NCBI GenBank assembly: GCA_031386665.1
Contig: JANNCN010000070.1
Span: 11,225 to 75,224, forward strand
From: JANYCG01 sp031386665
GTDB lineage: Bacteria > Pseudomonadota > Gammaproteobacteria > Burkholderiales > Burkholderiaceae_C
Length of the DNA: 64,000 nt
Direction of reading: 5' to 3'
The position numbers and the translations under genes were made by a program. Positions 1 to 7,605 of the stretch are shown piece by piece. Each line of letters opens with the position of its first letter. Within the stretch, counting starts at the first letter, position 1. The notes under the pieces were generated by a model. The model made no database searches and was not told where the DNA came from. It saw only the letters and a list, made by a program, of their open reading frames with translations.

Positions 1-674
1 GCTTCAAAGGTCTCCTGATAGCTTGGCTCTTTTTCGGTTGTAGCCCACCACGCTTCAAAGGCCCCACGGGATTTGTCGGTCATATCAATCTCCCCATCTG
101 CGCAGCCACATGAAGGCGGGCCAAGTTGAGCAAGCATTGATCGTTGTTGTTCATCCGTCATCGGCTGCGTTTCGCGTGCTACTACTTTAGCTCCTGTAAT
201 AAGCGTGACGGCATCATTCCAATCATCAGCTTTGCATTGCCCTTTTTCACAGCCGCACGCTGAATACGAACAATTTTTAAACGCGATAGGCGCTGGCTCG
301 CGTGCTCCTGCGGCGAGATAGAGTTTGTCGCCGTCTTGCGGCGTGTATTGGCCCCATTGAAAGGCAAAACGGCCTGCCAACGCTAACACGGTGGCGATAG
401 GTTCCTGCGCCTCAAGCGCTGCCAGCTTGGCTTTCAAGTCTTCATTCGCCTGCCACATGCGGGCCGCATAATCTGACTTATTGATAACCTCGCTTTTCAA
501 CCCGAAAAGCTCTACTTCAGCCGCCGCCAGCTTGGCCCGGCACTCGGCTAGTTCCGCCTCCATGCGTCTGACCTCGGCATAGAATGCAATGCGGTTTTCG
601 ACGCGCGCAGAGAATGGCGCGTTGTCTTCACATGCAGCCGGACAATCCTTGAACAACTCCACAATCTTGCTCAT
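1..674 (-). CDS. Ea22-like phage early protein, C-terminally cut by window edge
   Basis: An open frame runs on the minus strand from an ATG at 674 (preceded by AAAGGAG) past base 1 without a stop, giving at least 224 residues. It begins MSKIVELFKDCPAACEDNAP, has a heptad-like charged stretch (about residues 30-80), then a Cys-rich patch (CSYSACGCEKGQC) and a late segment containing AFEAWW with a second TFEA about 17 residues on. This build (coiled coil, then AFEAWW copies near the C-terminus) is typical of Ea22/DUF551-like accessory proteins of lambdoid phages, whose role is unknown. It overlaps the stop of the preceding gene by ATGA and is the last visible gene of the left operon. Family assignment is by motif only. 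Confidence 0.7.
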   Translation of the reverse strand, partial: MSKIVELFKDCPAACEDNAPFSARVENRIAFYAEVRRMEAELAECRAKLAAAEVELFGLKSEVINKSDYAARMWQANEDLKAKLAALEAQEPIATVLALAGRFAFQWGQYTPQDGDKLYLAAGAREPAPIAFKNCSYSACGCEKGQCKADDWNDAVTLITGAKVVARETQPMTDEQQRSMLAQLGPPSCGCADGEIDMTDKSRGAFEAWWATTEKEPSYQETFE

Positions 675-982
675 GTTGTTTTCTCCTTTGCGATGGCTGC
701 TGATTTGCGCAGGTAGCTCTGCACGTCATCGGTTGCCTTGTTGTAGGCGGTTTCTACGCGGCGCTCGTCGTCAACGGTGGCGTCCGGGTACCCCGTCGTT
801 GTCTCCATTGCACGGGAAGCTCTGTAGTAACCGAGCAGCACGTCCCGCTCGGCTGTGAGTCGGTCAATGGTGTCTGCAATGCGGTCAGCGTTCGCTTGGC
901 TGATCGTGCCGTGCACATCGCGCAACATGATCAGCGCGTCCTTGACGGAAAGCAGTGGGCTTGGTTCTTTGGTGTCGGTCAT
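671..982 (-). CDS. hypothetical early phage protein, 103 aa
   Basis: Starts with an ATGA overlap on the stop of the J-domain gene and ends with an ATGA overlap on the start of the Ea22-like gene, so it is almost certainly translated in the coupled chain. The sequence is hydrophilic and predicted helical (VKDALIMLRDVHGTISQANADRI), without signal peptide or membrane segment. I do not recognise a family. Confidence 0.75.
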   Translation of the reverse strand: MTDTKEPSPLLSVKDALIMLRDVHGTISQANADRIADTIDRLTAERDVLLGYYRASRAMETTTGYPDATVDDERRVETAYNKATDDVQSYLRKSAAIAKEKTT

Positions 983-1575
983 CCGGCAATCTCCTTCAAT
1001 GCTTCGTCGCGGGCTTGATTCAACTCGGCCATCTTGGTTGGGTCGCCGCCCTTGTCCGGGTGATGTTCGCTAGCCAGCGCGCGATAGTTAAACTTGATTT
1101 CAGCCTCAGTGACAGGGCCGATGCCGCACTGCAAGACCTCGCGCCATGGCCGCTTCATGCCCGCCACAATCGGCGCTGCCAGCGCTGTGAACCCAGTAAA
1201 CGCCCGCTCCATCATGGAGCTGCTGCCGTGGCGCTCGATGGCCCGCAAGGCCTCAATCGTCTTGGCAATGGCGTGGATGTTCTCGTGGATCGTCCAGTAG
1301 CTATCGCAAGCAAATACCATGGGCTTTTTCTGGCGCTGAAAGAACACAGCTACACCCGTGTCACCGACGTAGCCCTGGCGGGCGTAAGGCATGCCGTCCT
1401 GACGGTACTGGGCATTGCTGCTGATGACCGGGAGCGTGCCGCCCAGCTTGCGGATTTCGTCCAGAAGGCCGCGCGTGGCTTTCTCCATGCCTGTCGAGAA
1501 CTGCGACTTGCCGGGGTTTTGAGTGCGCTTCCAGCCTGCGGGCCATTGAAGCGGGTATTGGCGTTCTGGGGTCAT
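979..1575 (-). CDS. phage J-domain (DnaJ-like) protein
   Basis: 198 residues. The last 60 residues form a J-domain: a helix (EAEIKFNYRALASEH), the invariant HPD at about residues 172-174 followed by KGGD, and a closing helix (MAELNQARDEALKEI). The HPD tripeptide is what stimulates Hsp70 ATPase, so the protein can probably recruit host DnaK. The N-terminal 130 residues (WPAGWKRT, FSTGMEKATRGLLDEIRKLGG) match proteins often found beside phage recombination genes and are of unknown role. It starts 2 bases after the exonuclease stop, so the two are co-translated. A DnaK link in replication or recombination is inference. Confidence 0.8.
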   Translation of the reverse strand: MTPERQYPLQWPAGWKRTQNPGKSQFSTGMEKATRGLLDEIRKLGGTLPVISSNAQYRQDGMPYARQGYVGDTGVAVFFQRQKKPMVFACDSYWTIHENIHAIAKTIEALRAIERHGSSSMMERAFTGFTALAAPIVAGMKRPWREVLQCGIGPVTEAEIKFNYRALASEHHPDKGGDPTKMAELNQARDEALKEIAG

Positions 1576-1577
1576 GG

Positions 1578-2246
1578 TTACGCTACCTTCAAAGCCAAGT
1601 CGGCATTGGCGGGCTTCATCAGCACGCGCTGGTTTTGATTGACCAGTGCCGCGAACTCGACAAGATCAGCCTCCAGCGCTTCGATGTATTCTTCGTCCCG
1701 CTCCACCCGCTTGCGCCATAGCTCTTTGCCGATGGGCTCAAGCGCTGGGCAGTACAGGCAGAACTCCCAATACTTTCGGTCGGTGACGTACATGCAGCCC
1801 TGCACCTGGTCAAGGTAGTCGCTGAAGTCGCCATCAATCAGGATGTCGCGCAGCTTCTCGGGTGACACCAAGCACTTGTACTCACTGCCGCCGTCGTCAT
1901 CAATCAGGCCGTCTGCGCTAGCACCGAACAGGCGGTCATCGGTGAGCACGAACCCGGCGCGCATGATGCTCAAACCCGTCTGGATTTCATGCGCCATGCG
2001 TGCGGCGGGCTCCAGTTCGTGGCCGCGCTTCATCTGCCACGTTTCAAAGCCTTCGTCCAAGGGCTTGCCGCTGATGCGCTCAATGGCCAAGCGAAAAGCG
2101 TAGTCTTTGGCGGCTTCGGTAAATTGGCCGGCATTCTTGCCCGTTTTGAGTTTCGAGCGGGCAACCCTGAACATGCTGGCGGTGATGATGCCCGCTCTGG
2201 CGGCATGCCAGCCCTCGCTCCCTTGCTCACAATGCACGAGGATCAT
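1578..2246 (-). CDS. YqaJ/lambda-exonuclease-type 5'-3' exonuclease
   Basis: 222 residues. It carries the ordered motifs of the lambda exo/YqaJ fold of PD-(D/E)XK nucleases: N-terminal GSEGWHAARAG with the ITAS segment, a RGHELEPAARM helix, the ASADGL aspartate, the EYK (E-x-K) pair and the DYLDQVQGCMYV helix that ends the active site. Such enzymes digest one strand from a double-strand end to give the 3' single strand used by the annealase. It overlaps the recT-like gene by ATGA, the usual two-gene recombination unit. Confidence 0.88.
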   Translation of the reverse strand: MILVHCEQGSEGWHAARAGIITASMFRVARSKLKTGKNAGQFTEAAKDYAFRLAIERISGKPLDEGFETWQMKRGHELEPAARMAHEIQTGLSIMRAGFVLTDDRLFGASADGLIDDDGGSEYKCLVSPEKLRDILIDGDFSDYLDQVQGCMYVTDRKYWEFCLYCPALEPIGKELWRKRVERDEEYIEALEADLVEFAALVNQNQRVLMKPANADLALKVA

Positions 2247-3376
2247 GATGCACCTCGCATCGTTGCCAACAGGGCTTCATACTTGGCCGACAGTTCGGCG
2301 CGTTGATCGGGTGCAGCAACTTCGCCAATCCAATCGGCTGCAACGCTCAGAGCATCTTCATTTTTGGCCTTGAGCATGTTGTCCAGCACGCTGGCATAGG
2401 TGACCTTCGGCGCGTCAGCCTTTGGCGGCTCTGGCTTCACTTCCGGTTTTGCCTCGGGTTTTGAGGTGTTTTCCACAGTCCGGGCCTTGTCGGCAGCAGC
2501 AGCCGTTTCTTTGTTTTCATCGTGCACGCTGGCCAAGGTTACGCGGTTGTCTTTCCCGGTTTCAGCCCAGAATTTTTGATAAGCCTGCGCACCTTTGGCG
2601 GCAGCAGCTTGGGACGCGGCCAACAGCTCGGGTGGGACAACGGGGGCCACCACGTCAGCCTTGCCCATATCGCGCGGCCCGGTGTCCAGCTCGTCCGGCG
2701 TGTACACACCAAGAAGTACATCAGGGCAGTGCAGGCGCGTCCAGCGCTTGACGGCCAGGTACGCTATCTGCTGGCGCGGATCATCGGCCCACAGCGGTGA
2801 ATTGCGCACGCGGCACTGAACCAGCAGCAATTCCAGCAGACGCGGTTTGTCTTCGCCCTTCATAGTGGCCCATACCCGAATGCCAAGACCATCCTCATCC
2901 TTGATCGTCCAAGCTGGCACACGGTATTTCAACGGCTTGCCGGTGTCTTCGTCCACTTTCTTTTTGGACTCGCGCTCTTCAAATTTACCCATGACTTTGG
3001 CCCAGTCCCCGAACCACTCGTAATTGATGCGATCCTTGGTAGGAGCCATGGTGTTGACCACGGCATTGACCAGTTGGGCCTCGTAACCCAAAGTGCCGCT
3101 GACAACGTGAGTCTTTTGCGCTACAGCGAAGGGGTTCATGCCCCACTGAGTGGCCTGCATCACCACGGCGAGACAGTCGCCCTGGTTCTTTTGTAAGTGG
3201 CGCGGCACTGTCGCCATGCCCTTGGCCATGATTTCGGCCACAGCCATCATTTGGTGAAAATGTGCCGGGTCTAGAATCAACGCGGTACTGCCCGGTGATC
3301 GCATCTGAGCGACTGGATAGGCTTCAGTCTCAGTAGTTACCAGTGCGGTCGTTTCGGGTTTGGTGATGGTGTTCAT
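2243..3376 (-). CDS. recT: RecT-family single-strand annealing protein
   Basis: 377 residues. The core between about 30 and 240 has RecT-family features: MAVAEIMAKGMATVPRHL, then AVVMQATQWGMNPFAVAQKTHVV and LGYEAQLVNAVVN, and RQQIAYLAVKRWTRLHCPDVLLGVYTPDE. The C-terminal 130 residues are Pro/Lys/Ala-rich and probably disordered up to a last helix, a tail commonly used to contact SSB or the partner nuclease. Together with the downstream exonuclease it makes a Red/RecET-like recombination pair. It overlaps both neighbours by 4 bases. Confidence 0.9.
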   Translation of the reverse strand: MNTITKPETTALVTTETEAYPVAQMRSPGSTALILDPAHFHQMMAVAEIMAKGMATVPRHLQKNQGDCLAVVMQATQWGMNPFAVAQKTHVVSGTLGYEAQLVNAVVNTMAPTKDRINYEWFGDWAKVMGKFEERESKKKVDEDTGKPLKYRVPAWTIKDEDGLGIRVWATMKGEDKPRLLELLLVQCRVRNSPLWADDPRQQIAYLAVKRWTRLHCPDVLLGVYTPDELDTGPRDMGKADVVAPVVPPELLAASQAAAAKGAQAYQKFWAETGKDNRVTLASVHDENKETAAAADKARTVENTSKPEAKPEVKPEPPKADAPKVTYASVLDNMLKAKNEDALSVAADWIGEVAAPDQRAELSAKYEALLATMRGAS

Positions 3377-4425
3377 GCTTGTGCTCCAGTGAATTCAGAT
3401 TCGATGTGACGGCCCAAGGCCGGAAAGTCCATATCCATCAGCCATTCCAGAACCTTGGACTCATGCACGCGGTAGTGCAGCGCCAATGCCTCGGTAATAG
3501 CAATGTCGGTCGGACGCATGGGCTTGCGGATATTCGGCACGACCTTGACGGGCGCGGGTGCCACTGCCTGGGCATAAGCTGCTATTTGTTCTCCAAATGT
3601 CTTTTGCTCAACCATTGGAGCGGCAGCTACGGCTTCGCGGCGAGAAACCTCAGCCTCACGCGCAGCCAGATCATCAGCACGCTTTTGGATCGTTGCGGCT
3701 TCGGCATCACGCGCCACCTTGGCATCCGCTTCCTGCTTGTCGCGCAGCGCTTGGGCTTCGAGATCAATGCGGGCTTGCTCCGCCCGTTGTGCGGCCAATT
3801 CGGCCTGCTGGCGGGCCAGTTCAGTGGCTGCGGTTTCCTGCTCCACCTTGGCGGCATGGAGTTGGCTCAGAAGCGTGCAGGTTTCGTTGAAGGCGGTCAT
3901 TGCCTCGTCGCCAAACTCTTCAAACGACAATTCGACCATGGCGGGCATGCCGTCGATCAACTGATTCAGGCGGTCTGATGTGCGGCACAGGTTGGCAGTC
4001 CCACGCACGTCCTTGATGGTCTGAATGCGGGCTTTGTGACCGGCAATGCGTTGGCGCTCGGCTTCGATTTCGGCCTGGCGGATAGCCTCAATGCGGTTTT
4101 CCTCCTCTGTGACGGCTTTGTCGTAAGCCAACTCAATCGGCGCGGCAATGGCGGTGATGCGCTTGGCTTCGCTGTCCACCAAGCGGCCATAGTCCAACGA
4201 CGCCTGCTTCTCAGACTTGCGCGTCGCTTCAATGGCTGTGCGGAACGTCACCATTTCGGCGCGGTTCTTTTTGGTGGCTGCCAGCGCCTTGGCTGTAGAG
4301 ACATCAGGCGGGCTGGTCAACACGCCGCCGTGCTTCTCCAGAATGAGGGCAATGCCTTGCTCGATTGGATTGAATATCGCCACTTCGGAAAGTTTGGGCG
4401 CATCAATAACTTGCTGATTACTCAT
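3373..4425 (-). CDS. coiled-coil early phage protein
   Basis: 350 residues, start set by GGAGTG 6-7 bases ahead of ATG. The middle (about 80-270) is a long charged coiled coil rich in Glu, Ala, Arg and Gln (EAERQRIAGHKARI, ELARQQAELAAQRAEQ). The C-terminal 60 residues are different: KPMRPTDIAITEALALHYRVHESKVLEWLMDMDFPALG, a segment I associate with proteins encoded beside phage recT genes. No catalytic motif is visible. Its fixed position upstream of recT suggests a recombination accessory role; this is inference. Confidence 0.8.
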   Translation of the reverse strand: MSNQQVIDAPKLSEVAIFNPIEQGIALILEKHGGVLTSPPDVSTAKALAATKKNRAEMVTFRTAIEATRKSEKQASLDYGRLVDSEAKRITAIAAPIELAYDKAVTEEENRIEAIRQAEIEAERQRIAGHKARIQTIKDVRGTANLCRTSDRLNQLIDGMPAMVELSFEEFGDEAMTAFNETCTLLSQLHAAKVEQETAATELARQQAELAAQRAEQARIDLEAQALRDKQEADAKVARDAEAATIQKRADDLAAREAEVSRREAVAAAPMVEQKTFGEQIAAYAQAVAPAPVKVVPNIRKPMRPTDIAITEALALHYRVHESKVLEWLMDMDFPALGRHIESEFTGAQA

Positions 4426-4440
4426 GTATCACTCCATTGG

Positions 4441-4539
4441 TTAAGAATTTCGGCTTAAGTTGCCCCAAGCCCGCTTTGCCGACCTGATGCGACTTGCACC
4501 ACCCCGGCGATAAAAAAAGTACAGGCGGACAAAAGTCAT
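4441..4539 (-). CDS. 32-aa basic microprotein
   Basis: Starts with ATGA overlapping the stop of the upstream membrane microprotein and reads MTFVRLYFFYRRGGASRIRS then a basic tail to a TAA at 4441. The pattern (V/L)RLYxFxRRxGxSRxxAxxxA is one I have seen as a tiny early protein in other proteobacterial phages. Support is the exact 4-base coupling and the composition; there is no functional clue. Confidence 0.5.
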   Translation of the reverse strand: MTFVRLYFFYRRGGASRIRSAKRAWGNLSRNS

Positions 4540-4688
4540 TGGCGCGGCTCCCTGCGGCGGTCGCTGTTTCTTCCGTCTCGCTCGTCTTCAATCGAGTCAA
4601 TGCAGTGCGCAAGAATCACAGAGATGCAGAGGGCCACAACGCACCAAATCACAACTTTCCCGACTTCCCACCAAATTTGGTCACTCAT
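4536..4688 (-). CDS. small membrane protein, 50 aa
   Basis: Start chosen at MSDQIWWEVGKVVI because this ATG lies inside the 3' end of the previous gene (ATGAGTGA overlap). One hydrophobic helix (about residues 9-28, VGKVVIWCVVALCISVILAH) is followed by a very charged tail (DERDGRNSDRRREPRQ). It looks like a single-pass inner-membrane protein. Function unknown. Confidence 0.6.
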   Translation of the reverse strand: MSDQIWWEVGKVVIWCVVALCISVILAHCIDSIEDERDGRNSDRRREPRQ

Positions 4689-4809
4689 GGTCAGATTTCT
4701 TTTTTCGTTCAGACCAGCGCTTTTCGACCCAGCGGTCAATCGCCCAAACAACCGCTGCGAAAACCATGGACGCCAAGCCCAAGCAGATCAATTCGTTGAT
4801 GGTTTTCAT
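4681..4809 (-). CDS. small membrane protein, 42 aa
   Basis: Reads MKTINELICLGLASMVFAAV then VWAIDRW and a basic tail (EKRWSERKKKSDHE). One transmembrane helix (about 5-25). The ATG overlaps the stop of the gene before it (ATGA) and the end overlaps the next start by 8 bases, so it fits the coupled chain. Too short for most gene callers. Function unknown. Confidence 0.6.
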   Translation of the reverse strand: MKTINELICLGLASMVFAAVVWAIDRWVEKRWSERKKKSDHE

Positions 4810-5195
4810 TCGGCTTCAACCAAAAAGACTGCTGCTGTGGTGACCATTTCGCGCAGCAAATCACGCGCCTGCTGTGCCATGACGGCCTGCGGCATTGCGC
4901 TGTACGCGAGGTTTAAAACAAGTTGCATGGCCTGCGACATGTCCGGGCCGTTGTCTTTGCCAAATTTCAGCGAATCAACCAGAACTTCGGAAACCGTTTG
5001 CACCCGCATGGGTGAAAGGGCATCGTGGGCAAGAGGTCGATTCAGACGCTTTTCCCAATCGACAGTTGGCGGCGCAAATGTGGCAATTGCGTTGGCATCG
5101 CATTTTTTGCAGGCGGCAAGGAAGGCGGCTGCAAATTCGTCTTGTGCGTTTTCGGCGTGATCTTGCGGGAAATCCGAGAGAAGGCGGGCAGTCAC
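4806..5195 (-). CDS. hypothetical early phage protein, 129 aa
   Basis: I place the start at a GTG at 5195 that overlaps the preceding stop as GTGA; a longer frame would run back into the neighbour. The protein (MTARLLSDFPQDHAENAQDE) has a short CKKCD pair and is otherwise helical with no membrane segment. It ends with an ATGA overlap on the next microprotein. I do not recognise it. Confidence 0.65.
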   Translation of the reverse strand: MTARLLSDFPQDHAENAQDEFAAAFLAACKKCDANAIATFAPPTVDWEKRLNRPLAHDALSPMRVQTVSEVLVDSLKFGKDNGPDMSQAMQLVLNLAYSAMPQAVMAQQARDLLREMVTTAAVFLVEAE

Positions 5196-5632
5196 AGCGC
5201 AGCCTCTTTTGCGGCCATAGCCCGAATAAAAGCCGCAGCGGCATCGTTTTTGGCGTAGAAATTTGGCAAAGGCCAATCGGCTGGGCAGGACTTGCGCAGG
5301 ATAAGGCGCGCTGCTGTTGGCGTATCAAATTCGCGTTTGAGCGTTTTCCCGGCCTCTCCTGCTTTAGTGACAATCCACCCGGCAGCGCAATGCGTAGTGT
5401 TGCAACTGTGGTGCCAGCTTGACATGTCAAAATTAGCAGTGCAACCATTTGTTGCCTGCATGATTTGCGTGTAGGGCAACTCAAGTTTTGGCGTTTTTTC
5501 TTGTAGTTCTTTAAGCCACGCCAGTTGATCGCCAGACAGCCACGCCAGTTGATCGCGAGACAGCCACGCCAGTTGATCGCGAGAGTCGGATGGGTCAGTT
5601 CCCAAAAATATTAGCAATTCATCGTTTGTCAT
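5192..5632 (-). CDS. first gene of left operon; HC-x-AGW motif protein with octapeptide repeats
   Basis: 146 residues, first gene after the left promoter. Residues about 17-40 are three copies of an octapeptide (RDQLAWLS, RDQLAWLS, GDQLAWLK) encoded by exact 24-base DNA repeats. The centre has WHHSCNTTHCAAGW, a motif of the form C-x-T-THC-x-AGW that recurs in phage and bacterial proteins of unknown function, often with pentapeptide repeats. The repeat count may vary between strains because the copies are nearly identical in DNA. Confidence 0.7.
   Translation of the reverse strand: MTNDELLIFLGTDPSDSRDQLAWLSRDQLAWLSGDQLAWLKELQEKTPKLELPYTQIMQATNGCTANFDMSSWHHSCNTTHCAAGWIVTKAGEAGKTLKREFDTPTAARLILRKSCPADWPLPNFYAKNDAAAAFIRAMAAKEAAL
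5515..5586 (-). repeat. 24-base tandem repeat, three copies, inside the first left-operon gene
   Basis: Units at 5515-5538, 5539-5562 and 5563-5586 begin GCCACGCCAGTTGATCGC on the plus strand and differ at only a few bases. The unit length is a multiple of three, so gain or loss keeps the reading frame. Confidence 0.9.
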
Positions 5633-5791
5633 TCATTTCTCCTGTTGTTGGACACTTGATCGGTCACTCCCCTCAAACCGCATTGCAGCTAGCTGCTAGA
5701 CCGCAGGTGGTGTTTGCCTGCTTTGCTTTCCCTTGCCACACCAATCAGTCGGGGAAGGTCTTGTCGCGGTTTGTTTGGGTGCCTGGAGTGA

Positions 5792-5820
5792 ACTGTAGCA
5801 TTGCTACACATATCTGTCAA
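5792..5820 (-). promoter_or_regulatory. left early promoter (PL-like)
   Basis: On the minus strand a consensus -35 TTGACA (5820-5815) is separated by exactly 17 bases from TACAGT (5797-5792). It points into the left operon starting at 5632. Two copies of the repressor operator overlap it, as in lambda PL. Confidence 0.8.
5794..5808. promoter_or_regulatory. repressor operator OL1
   Basis: Perfect operator TGTAGCATTGCTACA, an inverted repeat around one central base pair. The same 15-mer occurs exactly once more, at 7653-7667 between cI and cro. It covers the spacer and the -10 edge of the left promoter. Confidence 0.8.
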
Positions 5821-5831
5821 GCGTTGCTACA
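5817..5831. promoter_or_regulatory. repressor operator OL2
   Basis: TCAAGCGTTGCTACA matches the operator at 12 of 15 positions and is centred 23 bases from OL1, covering the -35 box. The two-turn spacing supports cooperative repressor binding. Confidence 0.65.
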
Positions 5832-5883
5832 CAAAATATGCGAAAATATTCCCTATTGCAAACCCTGCCCCTGGGTTCAGGCG

Positions 5884-5907
5884 TAAAAAAGCCCGCGTGA
5901 TGCGGGC
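5884..5907 (-). terminator. rho-independent terminator of the repressor operon
   Basis: Read on the minus strand: GCCCGC-ATCAC-GCGGGC followed by TTTTTT. A perfect 6-base GC stem and a U-tract, placed 80 bases after the stop of the last gene of the cI operon. Confidence 0.8.
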
Positions 5908-5989
5908 TGTAACGTCAAGTTCACCGGCTAAGTCCGGTGCAACGTCCTGTTAGGTTTTAAATAGGAGTAACGCATGGACGACGACCCAC

Positions 5990-6265
5990 TCAAGGAGGCG
6001 CTTGTTTATTCAAAAATGGTGCTATGTGAGGCGGAGTCTTGGAAAATCGCAAGAGCGTTTCTTGGTAGGCACTGTCACGAACCGGAGCCTCAATCTCCCT
6101 TTGTTCGTAGGCTACTTGGATTGTCGCCAAGTAACGAAGAAAAACTTGGTGGTCATACCCCGGTTGCGCCTGCAAGCCCAAGACTACTTGAGTAAGCGCA
6201 GTCGTGACGCCCGCGAAATACTCAACAATTTGCTTGTGCGCAGCTTCAATTTCGTCGTCACTCAT
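5990..6265 (-). CDS. hypothetical protein at end of repressor operon, 91 aa
   Basis: Start at ATG 6265 with CAGGGG 8 bases upstream (MSDDEIEAAHKQIVEYFAGV). Helical, soluble, no recognised domain. It is on the repressor strand and is followed by a good terminator, which favours it over the overlapping plus-strand frame at 5974. Probably expressed from the prophage. Confidence 0.6.
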   Translation of the reverse strand: MSDDEIEAAHKQIVEYFAGVTTALTQVVLGLQAQPGYDHQVFLRYLATIQVAYEQREIEAPVRDSAYQETLLRFSKTPPHIAPFLNKQAPP

Positions 6266-6367
6266 AAACACCCCTGAGATTGGTAAGAACCTAACCTGAA
6301 ATAACGAGCATAGTCCCGTCGATTAAGTGCTTGCATAGACGCTGGAATGCCTTGCTTGGAAGTGAAT

Positions 6368-6532
6368 TTAGTCTTTGCGGTTTGGCCTGACTACCAAATT
6401 TTCAAAGCCGATGGCAAATCCAACGGTAAGCAGAAGCACGGGAACTCCGGTTAGGTTGTATTCCCCTATGATCCATAAATTGAACAGCAGGACGGCTCCT
6501 CCAAAGAGCCTTAGTTTTGTGGTTGTCTTCAT
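6368..6532 (-). CDS. small membrane protein in repressor operon, 54 aa
   Basis: Start taken at 6532 (MKTTTKLRLFGGAVLLFNLW), 7 bases after the stop of the secreted-protein gene; a longer frame would overlap that gene. Two hydrophobic helices (about 8-26 and 29-45, LTGVPVLLLTVGFAIGF) make a membrane hairpin, ending in a basic tail. It lies downstream of cI on the same strand, so it is probably made in lysogens. Confidence 0.6.
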   Translation of the reverse strand: MKTTTKLRLFGGAVLLFNLWIIGEYNLTGVPVLLLTVGFAIGFENLVVRPNRKD

Positions 6533-6539
6533 GAGATTT

Positions 6540-6878
6540 CTAATTGTGCTCGGCGCATGACTCATTGATAAAAAAGGAATCGTCATAAAGGCAGCGGCAG
6601 GCTGCTGCAATTAAGAACGCGCCCCTCTGATTTTTGGTATTTTTAGCATTCTTTAAAATGCAGCTATTTGAATCTTTGTGACCCAAAATACCGCGTCCCG
6701 ACCCCTTTCTGATGTCGTAAAACCCACCCGGATTTGCTTGTAGACAGGTGTGTACTGCTGCTGTCGTTATTGCTTCGTTTTCGCTTCCCGGCATCTTGTC
6801 AAGGATGCAGTCGGCATAGTTTCCCGAAAACGCTACTGACGACAGGAGAAGCATGGGCAAAGCCGCTAAAAACCTCAT
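6540..6878 (-). CDS. secreted Cys-rich protein in repressor operon, 112 aa
   Basis: A clear Sec signal peptide (MRFLAALPMLLLSSVAFSG, cleavage near residue 18) precedes about 94 residues with six Cys (NYADCILDKMPGSENE, VHTCLQANPGG, SCILKNAK, AACRCLYDD, ESCAEHN). It lies 10 bases after the cI stop. Small periplasmic or membrane proteins beside a phage repressor are often superinfection-exclusion factors, but I do not recognise this one and that role is inference. Confidence 0.7.
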   Translation of the reverse strand: MRFLAALPMLLLSSVAFSGNYADCILDKMPGSENEAITTAAVHTCLQANPGGFYDIRKGSGRGILGHKDSNSCILKNAKNTKNQRGAFLIAAACRCLYDDSFFINESCAEHN

Positions 6879-6888
6879 TGATTTCTCC

Positions 6889-7605
6889 TTAAAAATCTTC
6901 CCCTTGCCAGGCCTTCACAACTCGGCCAAACACCTCAAAATCCATGGTTTGATCAATTGTCCACGTCTCGTATTTTTTGTTTTCTGACAGCACGATCAAG
7001 CCTTTTCCAGGTATGCGTTGAAGGCGCTTAATAAAGCCTTCGTTGTCCACCCTAAAAAAGTAGACGGCATCGCCTTCAACGCTGTTGACCCCACGATCAA
7101 TGACTAGAGGGTCACCGCTGTTGAACATGCCCTTCATGGAGTCGCCAAAGCCAGTGACGATGCACAGGTTGGCAGAGCCAGTGTGGCTTTTGATATTCTT
7201 CTGTAGCCACTCCTGATTGACCGTCCAGCCACGGATCACACCCGGTTGGTCACGTAAAAGTAGTCCCCTCCCCATAGATCCCCCTGTTTTGAACTGAGGA
7301 ATCACAAGCTCGTCTGGCTTTGTTTTTAGATTCCCATTGGTGCCAATTTCAATTGGATTGACTTCTTGCGCCAACCGTGGGCTGATTTCAGCAAGCGAGC
7401 AGCCGAACCCGCGTGCATAGGCTTTTGCTGCGGCTAAGTTGATCGGCCTGTGTTCCTTGAGATGCTGGGTGACCATGGAAGGCCCACCAGGCAGGGCATT
7501 GGCCCTAGCAAATTCAGCCTGCCCAATCCGTTTTTCAGATTTCAGAAGGTCAAAACGCCTTTGCAGGTGACGCGCTTCTTCAGTTTGAGTCCAGATTTTT
7601 AACAT
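6889..7605 (-). CDS. cI: CI-like repressor, LexA/S24 peptidase fold
   Basis: 238 residues. The N-terminal 75 residues are a helix-turn-helix domain (GQAEFARANALPGGPSMVTQHL). After a linker the S24 domain shows the catalytic pair: Ser156 in GFGDSMKGMF and Lys193 in EGFIKRLQR, with the GDAVYFFR strand between. This is the architecture of phage repressors that self-cleave when RecA filaments form. I do not see a standard Ala-Gly or Cys-Gly site in the linker, so self-cleavage is not certain. ATG at 7605 has no Shine-Dalgarno sequence, as with lambda cI read from its own promoter. Diverges from the Cro-like gene across the operators. Confidence 0.9.
   Translation of the reverse strand: MLKIWTQTEEARHLQRRFDLLKSEKRIGQAEFARANALPGGPSMVTQHLKEHRPINLAAAKAYARGFGCSLAEISPRLAQEVNPIEIGTNGNLKTKPDELVIPQFKTGGSMGRGLLLRDQPGVIRGWTVNQEWLQKNIKSHTGSANLCIVTGFGDSMKGMFNSGDPLVIDRGVNSVEGDAVYFFRVDNEGFIKRLQRIPGKGLIVLSENKKYETWTIDQTMDFEVFGRVVKAWQGEDF

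Larger units (their letters stand above)
5633..5989. other. intergenic control region between left operon and repressor operon
   Basis: No gene is convincing here. It contains the left promoter and operators (5792-5831), the repressor-operon terminator (5884-5907) and a second small hairpin CACCGG/CCGGTG at 5922-5939 flanked by direct repeats AACGTC at 5911 and 5941. An open frame on the plus strand from 5974 has a fair AGGAG but overlaps a better minus-strand gene and was rejected. Confidence 0.6.

Noticed and set aside
955..1638. 227-aa plus-strand frame over the J-domain gene
   Set aside because: Antisense to a gene with a clear HPD motif and operon coupling; no ribosome site.
5974..6195. 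Plus-strand 73-aa frame with an AGGAG before its ATG
   Set aside because: It overlaps antisense a minus-strand gene that has its own ribosome site and a matching terminator; the plus product has poor, Pro-rich composition.
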